Part shown: positions 8,186 to 15,838 of the stretch, piece by piece
Numbering within the stretch: the stretch's first letter is position 1
Layout of the letters: every line of letters starts with the position of its first letter
Assembly: GCA_902491565.1 (NCBI GenBank)
Contig: CABUIE010000017.1
Location: 1 to 40,717 of the forward strand
DNA: 40,717 bases
Source: an uncultured Collinsella sp.
GTDB lineage: Bacteria; Actinomycetota; Coriobacteriia; Coriobacteriales; Coriobacteriaceae
Direction: 5' to 3'
Translations under genes and position numbers: made by a program
The notes under the pieces: generated by a model
The model's input: the letters and a program-made list of their open reading frames with translations, nothing else
What the model was told of the DNA's origin: nothing
The model's database searches: none

Positions 8186-9439
8186 CTAGTCCGCGAGCTT
8201 CTCCACCTGATCGAGCATCTTGTCAAGCTTGGCCTTTGCCTCGGCCTTGGCCTTCTGGGCCTCTTCGTGGGCCTTGGCCTTCTGAGCGGCCTTTTCCTCG
8301 GCCTCGGGGTCGACAACGACCAGATTGGACGCATCGTGCTCGACCAGCTTGAGCGCATGCTCGGGGCACACCTTGACGCAGGCTCCGCAACCTAGGCAAT
8401 ACGTGGACTCCAGTGCAAAGCGACCGCTTCCCACCAAATCGCAGGCAAACGTGGGGCACACGTTGACGCACTCGCCGCATGACGTGCACTTGTCAAAATC
8501 GCATTCCGGTGTGCTCACCTGCATATTCTGGGCAAGCTCGGGGTGGTTCTGCAGCGTCGAGAGCACCAGCTGCCGCCCGTGCGTGAGCGAACGGCGACGC
8601 TTGGTCGTCGTGGTGCCGCACATGGTGTTGAGCGTGCGCTCGAGCTGCGTGATCTGGTGACGGTGAGCCTTCAACTTCTGCGTCACCGAGGCCAGCGCCG
8701 CCGTCGCCGGATTGAGCTTGGTCACCGTCAGGCCCGTGGTGCGGGCAATCTTATCCATGTACTCCTTGCGCTCGTACTCGCGGCGCTTATGGCATTTGAG
8801 GCTCTTGGGGTCGACCTCCAGGCCCATGCCCGTACCCGCCCACTCCTCGGCGGTAGCAATGGCCTCGCCCAAAATGTCCTCGCCACCGGTGTTGCGGCAC
8901 TTATCGCACACGCCCAGTGGCAGGTAGACGCTCACGTTGGGATAGTCCGCCAGTACCGAGAACCAGGTCTCGGCCGTAATATCGCCCACGCAGGCAACGA
9001 CGACCTCGTTTTCGCGCGGCATGCGCTTGAGGGCGCGTGTGCAGGTGACGTAGGCGGTCTCGTGGCTCGTAGCAGCGGAGACGATATCGTCATACAGGTT
9101 TTTAGGCGCCAGGCGCGGCGAGATGATCGCCTCGGTCGGACAGGCAGCGGCGCACAGGCCGCACTTGCGACAGGAGTCGAGGATCTCGATGGCGTCTTCC
9201 TCGACCTCGATAGCGTTGACCGGGCACACGTCCATGCACGCGGCGCAACCGCTCTTTTCGTTTTTGCAGGTCAAGCACGGAATGGTGTTGCCGCGCGGGC
9301 GCTCCTTGTAGTCGGCAGGATTCCACTGCGACGCCGACGGATCGAGTGCATCGGTCACGCCGCCAAGCGGGTTTTTAAGAAAGTCGAAACCCTTGCTGAT
9401 CTCGATAATGTCATCAAACAGATCGTGTTCCTGCGCCAT
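8186..9439 (-). CDS. Multi-cluster 4Fe-4S ferredoxin-domain protein
   Basis: A 417-residue protein with four cluster motifs in two pairs. Near residues 55-100 are a CLTC...CAACMDVCP motif and CRKCGLCAAACP; near 310-355 are CTSCGECVNVCP and CLGCGACVKVCP. The middle has YVTCTRAL, VVACVGDITAE and GVCDKCRNTGGE, an arrangement reminiscent of HdrA/MvhD-type electron-transfer proteins, and the C-terminus is a Lys/Ala-rich helix likely to be coiled coil. I chose the ATG at 9439, preceded by GGGAGGGG. It probably passes electrons in the cytoplasm, but the partner oxidoreductase is not in the window. The specific function is unknown. Confidence 0.85.
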   Translation of the reverse strand: MAQEHDLFDDIIEISKGFDFLKNPLGGVTDALDPSASQWNPADYKERPRGNTIPCLTCKNEKSGCAACMDVCPVNAIEVEEDAIEILDSCRKCGLCAAACPTEAIISPRLAPKNLYDDIVSAATSHETAYVTCTRALKRMPRENEVVVACVGDITAETWFSVLADYPNVSVYLPLGVCDKCRNTGGEDILGEAIATAEEWAGTGMGLEVDPKSLKCHKRREYERKEYMDKIARTTGLTVTKLNPATAALASVTQKLKAHRHQITQLERTLNTMCGTTTTKRRRSLTHGRQLVLSTLQNHPELAQNMQVSTPECDFDKCTSCGECVNVCPTFACDLVGSGRFALESTYCLGCGACVKVCPEHALKLVEHDASNLVVVDPEAEEKAAQKAKAHEEAQKAKAEAKAKLDKMLDQVEKLAD

Positions 9440-9589
9440 GCGCGGCCCCTCCCTGAGCAGTGCAAACAAGCAAGAGATAATGATACGCTATCGGCCCACA
9501 CCTCGGGCAAATTACACGCGGTGCACCTTGAGGGAAATAACCCATGGCCTATCGCCGCCCCGATTGCACAAGGTCAATCAAGCGCCTAG

Positions 9590-10657
9590 CTATGCCTCGC
9601 GCATGAGCTGCACGAGCTTTTGTCTGGTCACCTTGGCCTGTTCGTTAGCCATATTGCGTTCGTTTCTAAAGGCCGCATCCGCAACGCTCATCAGGTCGGC
9701 ATCGGAAATCTCGTCAAGGCCCAGCTCCTCGAGCGTCGTCGGCAGACCGACGCGCTGGCAAAACTCGAGCACCTGATTAAGCTCGGGCGCACGCTCCAGG
9801 CGCAGCTGCACCACCAGACCAAACGCTACGGCCTCGCCGTGCATAGCTTTGCACTCGGGCAAAATCGTCAGGCCGTTGGCGATGGCATGGGCAAGCGCCA
9901 AGCCACCGCTCTCAAAGCCGACGCCCGAAAGCAGAATATTGCACTCGATCAGGCGCTCAACCGCTGGCGATGTACGGCCCTTTTTGAGATCGCGCTTGGC
10001 AGCGACGCCGCACTCCATGAGTGTGTCATAGCAGGCACGAGCCGCAACCAAGGCCAAGTGTCCCGGCGCGCCACCGTGCTCGTTGGCGCCGTGCGCCGCG
10101 GCGCACGAACGCGCCTCGAAGTACGTTGCCAGCGCATCGCCCATACCAGCGACCGTCATACGCAGCGGGGCCGCCGCGACCACGTTGGTATCGACCACGA
10201 CTAGGTCTGGATTCTTCTCGAGCATCAGGTAGCGGTCGAACGACCCATCCTCGTGATACAGCACCGAAATCGCGCTGCACGGACCGTCCATCGAAGCCGC
10301 CGTGGGGCATACGCACAACGGCAACTCGGCATAAAACGCAACGGCCTTGGCGATATCGAGCATCTTGCCGCCGCCAATGCCCACCACCATGTCGCAATAC
10401 TCGGCCCGGGCTTCCTTAGCCATTTTTACAACGGCATCTTCCGTACACGGACCGTTGTAAATCTTAAAGAACGGCTCGCTTAGATCTTCATCCAGAAATC
10501 CATCGACGATCTGCCTGCACAGCCGATCCTCGGTGCCCTGGTCAAACAGGACATAGGCAGCACAGCCCAACCATGACAAATACCTGCCCTGACGCGAGAG
10601 CTCACCCGGCCCCTGAACATACCGACCGGGACCGCCATAAACCATGGGAAGCGCCAT
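9590..10657 (-). CDS. Glycerol dehydrogenase-like protein (second copy)
   Basis: A 355-residue member of the iron-containing alcohol dehydrogenase superfamily, GldA-like. It keeps the NAD-binding GIGGGKMLDIAKA, the metal-binding Asp in GMGDALATYFEA, and His residues in LAHAIANG and AMHGEAVAFG. It is a clear paralogue of the gene just upstream (10771-11871) but more divergent at the N-terminus and with a shorter, His-rich loop after CAAAHGANEHGG. All metal ligands appear present, so activity is likely, though on which polyol or ketone is unclear. A terminator and an inverted repeat separate it from the upstream copy, suggesting its own control. Confidence 0.85.
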   Translation of the reverse strand: MALPMVYGGPGRYVQGPGELSRQGRYLSWLGCAAYVLFDQGTEDRLCRQIVDGFLDEDLSEPFFKIYNGPCTEDAVVKMAKEARAEYCDMVVGIGGGKMLDIAKAVAFYAELPLCVCPTAASMDGPCSAISVLYHEDGSFDRYLMLEKNPDLVVVDTNVVAAAPLRMTVAGMGDALATYFEARSCAAAHGANEHGGAPGHLALVAARACYDTLMECGVAAKRDLKKGRTSPAVERLIECNILLSGVGFESGGLALAHAIANGLTILPECKAMHGEAVAFGLVVQLRLERAPELNQVLEFCQRVGLPTTLEELGLDEISDADLMSVADAAFRNERNMANEQAKVTRQKLVQLMREA

Positions 10658-10687
10658 ACGAGAATCCGCCCTTTCATCAACAACAAT

Positions 10688-10718
10688 TGGTGCAAAGCAA
10701 CCTGACCCCTTTGCACCA
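10688..10718. promoter_or_regulatory. Inverted repeat upstream of the second gldA-like gene
   Basis: TGGTGCAAAG and CTTTGCACCA, 10-bp perfect arms with an 11-bp spacer, 31 bp before the start codon. No T-run follows on the minus strand, so an operator is more likely than a terminator. Confidence 0.45.
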
Positions 10719-10722
10719 TAGC

Positions 10723-10758
10723 AAAAAGGGGCAAAGCCATCTGCTGGCTTTGCCCCTT
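10723..10758 (-). terminator. Intrinsic terminator of gldA
   Basis: A 14-bp perfect stem (10726-10739 with 10745-10758, loop TCTGC), followed on the minus strand by a TTTTT run, 13 bp after the gldA stop codon. Confidence 0.88.
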
Positions 10759-10770
10759 CTTTAGCTTGAT

Positions 10771-11871
10771 TTACTCATCCATGAGATAGTAGTGGCCCAG
10801 CGCGTCGGCACCCAGGATGGCGTTTGCAACCATCTCAGGCGTCACCTCAAACGGCATGTTGCACATGGTGTCCTCGGGCGCGCACGCGGCCTCGGCAACA
10901 ATCATGGCCTTCTCGCGCGTAACCTCGGCAACGCCCAGCTCCTTCATCGTGACCGGCAGGCCCAGCTCAATGCAGAAGCCCAAGACTTCCTCGAGCTTCT
11001 CGGTCGGGGCATCCTCGAGTACCAGCTGGACGATAGTGCCGAAGGCGACCTTCTCGCCGTGATACATGCCGTGGCACTCGGGCAGCATCGTCAGACCATT
11101 GTGGATGGCATGAGCAGCGGCAAGGCCCGAGCTCTCAAAGCCAATGCCCGAAAGCAGCGTATTGGCCTCAATGATGTGCTCGACGGCAGGCGTGAGCGCG
11201 CCCTTCTCCAGCGCGACCTTGGCCTTGACGCCATCGGCCATAAGCGTCTCGTAGCAGAGCTTGGCGAGCGCCAGGCCGGCCATTCCGCCTTTGCCGCCGG
11301 CACAAGTACCACCGTCGGCATCATGCGTCGCCTGGGCCTCAAAGTAGGTTGCGAGCGCATCGCCCATACCGGAAACCGTCAGGCGCACCGGGCTCGCCGC
11401 GATAACCGTCGTATCCATCAGGACAATGTTGGGGTTTGCCTTAAGGAAGAGGTACTTGTCGAACTGGCCGTCATCGGTATAAAGCACCGAAAGCGCCGAG
11501 CACGGGGCGTCGGTCGAAGCAATGGTGGGGCAAATGATAACCGGGGATTCCAGGTAATAGGCAACGGCCTTCGCGGTGTCGAGGATCTTGCCGCCACCGA
11601 CGCCGACGATGATGTCGCAACCGTTGTCACGGGCGAGCGCAACCAGGCGATCGACCTCGCCCTTGGAGCACTCGCCGTTAAAGTCCTCAAACAGCAGCTC
11701 GGCCTTAGCCTTGGCAAAGCCGCCCTCGATCTTGGCACCGACGCGCTTCTTGCCCGAAGGCGTCACGATGACGAGGGGCTTAGCGCCGAGCGGCTCAACG
11801 TAAGAGCCGAGCTTGGCGAGCTCGTCCGGACCCTGGATGTACTTGCTGGGGCTATTGAAAATTGCAGCCAT
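10771..11871 (-). CDS. gldA: Glycerol dehydrogenase
   Basis: A 366-residue NAD-dependent, Zn/Fe-type dehydrogenase oxidising glycerol to dihydroxyacetone or running in reverse during fermentation. Seen in the sequence: the nucleotide-binding motif GVGGGKILDTAKA, the metal-ligand Asp in GMGDALATYFEAQ, and the His ligands in AAHAIHNG and MYHGEKVAFG. The N-terminus MAAIFNSPSKYIQGP is typical of GldA. It lies between two terminators, downstream of an AdhE-like dehydrogenase, and is followed by a diverged paralogue. Substrate assignment is from the family; related 1,2-diols are possible. Confidence 0.92.
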   Translation of the reverse strand: MAAIFNSPSKYIQGPDELAKLGSYVEPLGAKPLVIVTPSGKKRVGAKIEGGFAKAKAELLFEDFNGECSKGEVDRLVALARDNGCDIIVGVGGGKILDTAKAVAYYLESPVIICPTIASTDAPCSALSVLYTDDGQFDKYLFLKANPNIVLMDTTVIAASPVRLTVSGMGDALATYFEAQATHDADGGTCAGGKGGMAGLALAKLCYETLMADGVKAKVALEKGALTPAVEHIIEANTLLSGIGFESSGLAAAHAIHNGLTMLPECHGMYHGEKVAFGTIVQLVLEDAPTEKLEEVLGFCIELGLPVTMKELGVAEVTREKAMIVAEAACAPEDTMCNMPFEVTPEMVANAILGADALGHYYLMDE

Positions 11872-11887
11872 AACTATCCCATTCTCT

Positions 11888-11927
11888 AAAAAAGAAAGGG
11901 GCTCCGTACGGATACGTGCGGAGCCCC
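11888..11927 (-). terminator. Intrinsic terminator of the iron alcohol dehydrogenase gene
   Basis: A 13-bp stem with one wobble pair (11898-11910 with 11915-11927, loop GATA). On the minus strand it is followed by TTTCTTTTTT. It lies 23 bp after the stop codon. Confidence 0.88.
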
Positions 11928-11949
11928 TCGTTACGATAACAAGAGTCGA

Positions 11950-13173
11950 TTAGAAATCGATGTCGGTGTCGTAGTAGCAGGCCTTGAGGATCTTCTCGAA
12001 GTCGGCAGCCTTGGTCTCACGCGGGTTCTCGGGCGTGCAGGCGTCCTGCTCGGCGTTCGCGGCGATCTCGGGCAGCTTGGCGAGGAACTCCTCCTCGGAA
12101 ACCATCTGCGGGTTCTCGGCGTCGACCTTCACGCCACCATTCGCGTAATCCTTGATGGACTGCGGAATGTTGAGCTGGTCGTTGAGGTCGCGGATCTTCT
12201 GGACGAGCGCAGCGATGAGCTCCTCGTTGGTCTCGCCGGGAAGGTGCAGGATCTCCTTGGCCACGTAAGCGTAACGCTCGGCAGCACGGGGATCCTTGGA
12301 GTTCCACTGGATGACCTTGCCCAGGTACATGGCGTTAGCGGCACCGTGGATGATGTGGCCGTTCTCGAAGGCAGCACCGGTCTTGTGAGCCATGGAGTGA
12401 ACGATGCCGAGCAGGCCCGAGGAGAAGGCGATACCGGCGATGCACTGAGCCTCGTGCATGTGCTGACGGGCCTCATGGTCGCCAGCATAGGACTTGGGCA
12501 GCCACTCGACGATCTCGCGGATGCCGTGCAGAGCGTTGGCGTCGGTGAACATAGAGGCGCAGGTGGAAACGTAGGCCTCCATGCAGTGGGTCAGAGCATC
12601 CATGCCGGTGTGAGCGCACAGCTTGGCGGGCATGGTGTAGGTGAGCTCGGGGTCGACGATGGCGACATCAGGGGTGATGTTGAAGTCGGCCAGCGGGTAC
12701 TTGATGCCCTTTTCGTAATCCGTGATGACGGAGAATGCGGTGACCTCGGTAGCAGTGCCGGAGGTAGAGGAAATGGCGCAGAAGTGAGCCTTCTGACGCA
12801 GCTCGGGGAAGCTGAACGGCTGGATAATGTTGTCGAAGGACTCCTCGGGATACTCGTAGAAGACCCACATGGCCTTAGCAGCATCGATGGGCGAACCGCC
12901 GCCGATAGCAACGATCCAGTCGGGCTCGAAGTCGCGCATAGCGGCTGCGCCCTTCATGACGGTCTCGATGGAGGGATCGGACTCGACGCCCTCGAACAGC
13001 TTGACCTCCATGCCGGCCTCTTTGAGGTCGGCCTCAACGTCCTGCAGGAACCCGCCGCGGCGCATAGAGCTGCCGCCAGAAACGATGATGGCCTTCTTAC
13101 CCTTGAGGTTCTTCACCTCGTGGCGAGCGCCCTCACCAAAGTACAGATCGCGAGGATTGGTAAAACGTCCCAT
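11950..13173 (-). CDS. Iron-containing alcohol dehydrogenase, AdhE C-domain-like
   Basis: A 407-residue group III alcohol dehydrogenase. It shows the NAD-binding GGGSPIDAAKAMW and the iron ligands in DALTHCMEAYVS (Asp and nearby His), HSMAHKTGAAF and GHIIHGAAN. Overall it resembles the alcohol dehydrogenase half of AdhE, without the aldehyde dehydrogenase half. The start at 13173 is set by a perfect AGGAGG eight or so bases upstream; an in-frame upstream ATG is unlikely. It reduces aldehydes such as acetaldehyde or butyraldehyde to alcohols to regenerate NAD(P)+ in fermentation. A hairpin in the leader suggests control. Confidence 0.92.
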   Translation of the reverse strand: MGRFTNPRDLYFGEGARHEVKNLKGKKAIIVSGGSSMRRGGFLQDVEADLKEAGMEVKLFEGVESDPSIETVMKGAAAMRDFEPDWIVAIGGGSPIDAAKAMWVFYEYPEESFDNIIQPFSFPELRQKAHFCAISSTSGTATEVTAFSVITDYEKGIKYPLADFNITPDVAIVDPELTYTMPAKLCAHTGMDALTHCMEAYVSTCASMFTDANALHGIREIVEWLPKSYAGDHEARQHMHEAQCIAGIAFSSGLLGIVHSMAHKTGAAFENGHIIHGAANAMYLGKVIQWNSKDPRAAERYAYVAKEILHLPGETNEELIAALVQKIRDLNDQLNIPQSIKDYANGGVKVDAENPQMVSEEEFLAKLPEIAANAEQDACTPENPRETKAADFEKILKACYYDTDIDF

Positions 13174-13213
13174 ACTGTGCCTCCTAAACAAGCCCCTCTT
13201 AGACTTGCGTATA

Positions 13214-13240
13214 TAACGGAGCACCCAATTGGCTCCGTTA
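13214..13240 (-). promoter_or_regulatory. Leader inverted repeat upstream of the alcohol dehydrogenase gene
   Basis: TAACGGAGC and GCTCCGTTA are perfect 9-bp arms around CACCCAATTG-like sequence, 41-67 bp before the ATG. It could be an operator or a 5'-UTR hairpin. Confidence 0.4.
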
Positions 13241-13673
13241 GGACCGGTTTGCGCGTTGCCGGCGATGACAATGCGCGATGTCTAAACGTCTCAACGCTCA
13301 GACAAACACTATTTTACCGTTCTGGTTGGTCAGTTATTCACCTAAAGCCGCCAATGATGAAACGTTTTTTCTATCCCTGAAGACCCTTGTGCGGCATTCA
13401 TACTCCCAAGCTGGGCAAACGTTTTATCAAGGTTGACTACATATCCCGGGCAGGACCGTGCCCCTCCAAAATATGCACCGTTCGCCGCCAAAAATCGACC
13501 GTTTGCGGCACCGTGATACCACTCGGTCGTCCAAGGTGCCGACATTTGTGCGACATCCGTCTTCGTGGTGCAAAGGTGCAAGTCCAAGTGCGGCACCCCC
13601 GGTGTGCCACATGCGGGTAAACTAGAACCTTATATAGAAACATTTGAACCCTAACCGCAGCAAAGGAGGCCCC
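13241..13673. other. Intergenic region between divergent genes
   Basis: No gene is convincing in these 430 bases. The region carries variants of a GTGCGGCAC motif (13389-13397, 13503-13511, 13588-13596), several CACCG/CGGTG pairs and a possible -10 TAAACT at 13618-13623 for the plus-strand gene. It must hold the promoters for the divergent alcohol dehydrogenase and the gene at 13674. Confidence 0.5.
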
Positions 13674-14750
13674 ATGGCATTCGATCCCATTCAAGAGGAT
13701 TGCCATCGCCTCGTTCTTGAGGCCTTGCGCCGCGACAATATCCCGCTCACCGACGGTGCCGCCGTAGAGCGTCTGATGGAACAATTCACCCGCAACCCCG
13801 CACCGCTCATCGTGCACGACCGCGACCGCGCCGGGCACCTCATTGCCAAGGTGGTCGAGGCTGTCGACTACCGCATTCCCTTTATCCCTGACAATACCCA
13901 GGCAGAGCAAGAAGAGGCAGCTGCCGAGAACATGCTCCGCGAGGCAGCCGCGCTCGACCCGGCCAACTGGGATGCCCAGCGCATGCTGACCGCCCTCACC
14001 GCCAGCTCCAACGAGGAATACGTACAGTACTTGGCATCCAAGCGCGATGAAGTCGAGCATGACCTGGCGCTCAAAATCGCCTCGGCGCAGGACCCCTACG
14101 AGCGTGAGGCCGCTGGCGACCTTATGCGCCGCCCCTACCTGCGCTGGCTTGCCGCCTTGGCATCGCGCGCGCTCATTAGCGGACGCTACCGCATGTCGCT
14201 CCAAGCCGCGAATCGCAGCTTGGACTTTGCGCCCAACGACCCCGCTGGTGTCCGCCACACCGCGATGCTCGCTATGGCAAAGCTCGAATACCCCGCCGAG
14301 GAGCTCAAGCGATTTCGCTCTGCCCACTCCGTCCCCTATCTCGCCAACACGCCGCTGCGCCGTCGTCCCAAAGATGCGGAGCGCGACTTGGACCCGTGGA
14401 CGCTCATCGCGCTGATGAGCGCTGCCTGGCGCGAGCTGGACTACGAGGGCGCCGAGCACTACCTGCGTATCCTTGTGCGCTCATGCCCGCACGCGGCCGA
14501 AGCACTCTACTTCCAAACCGAGTTTCCCGATGGTGTCTATGCTCGCGTCAACGTAGGTGTGGGCTCCACCGACGAGCTCGTCCTTGCGCTGTCCGAGGCA
14601 ACGCCGGTGCTGCAGGAGGGCCTGGGCGCTCCCGACAACGCCAGCTTTGCCGCCTGGGTCGCCACCAACGATATCGTGCGTTCCCAGATCGACGAGCGCA
14701 TCCTGCGGGCGGCCGAGCAGGGCCTGCCGTTTAAGGGAGGAGACCTCTAA
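13674..14750 (+). CDS. Conserved helical protein of unknown function, TPR-like (copy A)
   Basis: A 358-residue soluble, helix-rich protein with no signal peptide. AAAGGAGG precedes the ATG at 13674. Segments such as YRMSLQAANRSLDFAPNDP and YEGAEHYLRILVRSCPHAAEAL look like tetratricopeptide helices (small residue, bulky residue and Pro spacing), so a protein-protein interaction scaffold is plausible. Its stop codon overlaps the start of the next gene (TAATG), and the two proteins share the same layout in the middle and C-terminal parts, suggesting an old tandem duplication. I do not recognise a catalytic motif. Confidence 0.85.
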   Translation: MAFDPIQEDCHRLVLEALRRDNIPLTDGAAVERLMEQFTRNPAPLIVHDRDRAGHLIAKVVEAVDYRIPFIPDNTQAEQEEAAAENMLREAAALDPANWDAQRMLTALTASSNEEYVQYLASKRDEVEHDLALKIASAQDPYEREAAGDLMRRPYLRWLAALASRALISGRYRMSLQAANRSLDFAPNDPAGVRHTAMLAMAKLEYPAEELKRFRSAHSVPYLANTPLRRRPKDAERDLDPWTLIALMSAAWRELDYEGAEHYLRILVRSCPHAAEALYFQTEFPDGVYARVNVGVGSTDELVLALSEATPVLQEGLGAPDNASFAAWVATNDIVRSQIDERILRAAEQGLPFKGGDL

Positions 14751-15793
14751 TGGATCCGAGCGTCTACATCCCCGCCTACCTGGAGCGCGCCTACCTTGCG
14801 TCGCACCCCGAACTCACCGATGCAGCACGCGAGCTTGTCCATAACGACGTGAACGTCAACCCTCATAAGTATGCGCAGACCGAGCATGCCCAGGCACTGC
14901 TGTCCTACGCCGGTGTTCATCGCCACCTGCTCGACGAGCTCCATCGCATCGAGGACATGGGCAGCGACGAGGAGTTCGAGCAGACGCGCAATCGTCTGTT
15001 CGACGATATGCGCGATGAGCTGCTCAAGATCGTCCGCATCGATGCGCATGTCCTCGACGCGCAGCTGCTCGCCATCATTTTGGCGGACACGCCCGTCGAC
15101 GCCTGCCTGGGCGACCTGATGAAGCTCGAGGCGACCACGGCCGATTACCTGCAGCAAAGCGTGCCCGGGTTCGACATGGAAGCCCCGCACTACTGGGCCA
15201 ATAATGTTTTGACCGACGGTGTCACCGCAGCAGACCTTACCGTGAGCGAGCCGGCTCTTATCGGGTGGCTCCACACGCTCGAGACCATCTCGCAGCTGTG
15301 CATGGCGAGCGCCCGCTACCGCGCTGCTGCCAACTACGCCCGCCGCGTCCTTAAGGCGGAAGGCTACCCCACCCGAGCCGCAGGCACCGTGTTGCTCGCC
15401 CTCGCTCGCCTGGAAGACCAGGACGGCTTTTTTGCCCTGGCTCACCAACTCGAGGAACAGGTGGGGGCTGATGCACTCGAGAACTCCCCCTGGTACCTGC
15501 TCGCCCGCACCATCCTCTTGTTCAAAACAAACAAGATGCGCCCGGCGACACGCGCGCTGCGTGAGTTTGCCAACCGTTGCGAGGGCGGCGCGTTCTTCTT
15601 GCTGAACCCCATGTACCAGACGCCGTACCTTCCCTGCCGACCCGAGCCGCGCGATCCCTGGGATCTTTCGCACCAGGCCGTTTGGGAAGCGGACGGTATT
15701 ATCTCGGACACTCCCGACTTTGCCCCCTGGGCCAATGCCTGTGAAGACGTGTCACAGCTTGCCCAGGAATTTGCGCGCCGCTACGGTTTTTAG
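14750..15793 (+). CDS. Conserved helical protein of unknown function, TPR-like (copy B)
   Basis: A 347-residue soluble helical protein translated from an ATG that overlaps the previous stop codon, so the pair is translationally coupled. The segment ASARYRAAANYARRVLKAE aligns with the TPR-like segment of copy A, and both end with aromatic/Pro-rich motifs (here PRDPWDLSHQAVW). No enzyme motif or membrane segment is seen. It ends 45 bp before the MurT-GatD gene on the same strand, so all three may be one transcript. A link to cell-wall work is context only. Confidence 0.85.
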   Translation: MDPSVYIPAYLERAYLASHPELTDAARELVHNDVNVNPHKYAQTEHAQALLSYAGVHRHLLDELHRIEDMGSDEEFEQTRNRLFDDMRDELLKIVRIDAHVLDAQLLAIILADTPVDACLGDLMKLEATTADYLQQSVPGFDMEAPHYWANNVLTDGVTAADLTVSEPALIGWLHTLETISQLCMASARYRAAANYARRVLKAEGYPTRAAGTVLLALARLEDQDGFFALAHQLEEQVGADALENSPWYLLARTILLFKTNKMRPATRALREFANRCEGGAFFLLNPMYQTPYLPCRPEPRDPWDLSHQAVWEADGIISDTPDFAPWANACEDVSQLAQEFARRYGF

Positions 15794-15838
15794 TGACGCA
15801 CTCGACCCGACCATGTCGTTTACGTTAGGAACGGTTTC

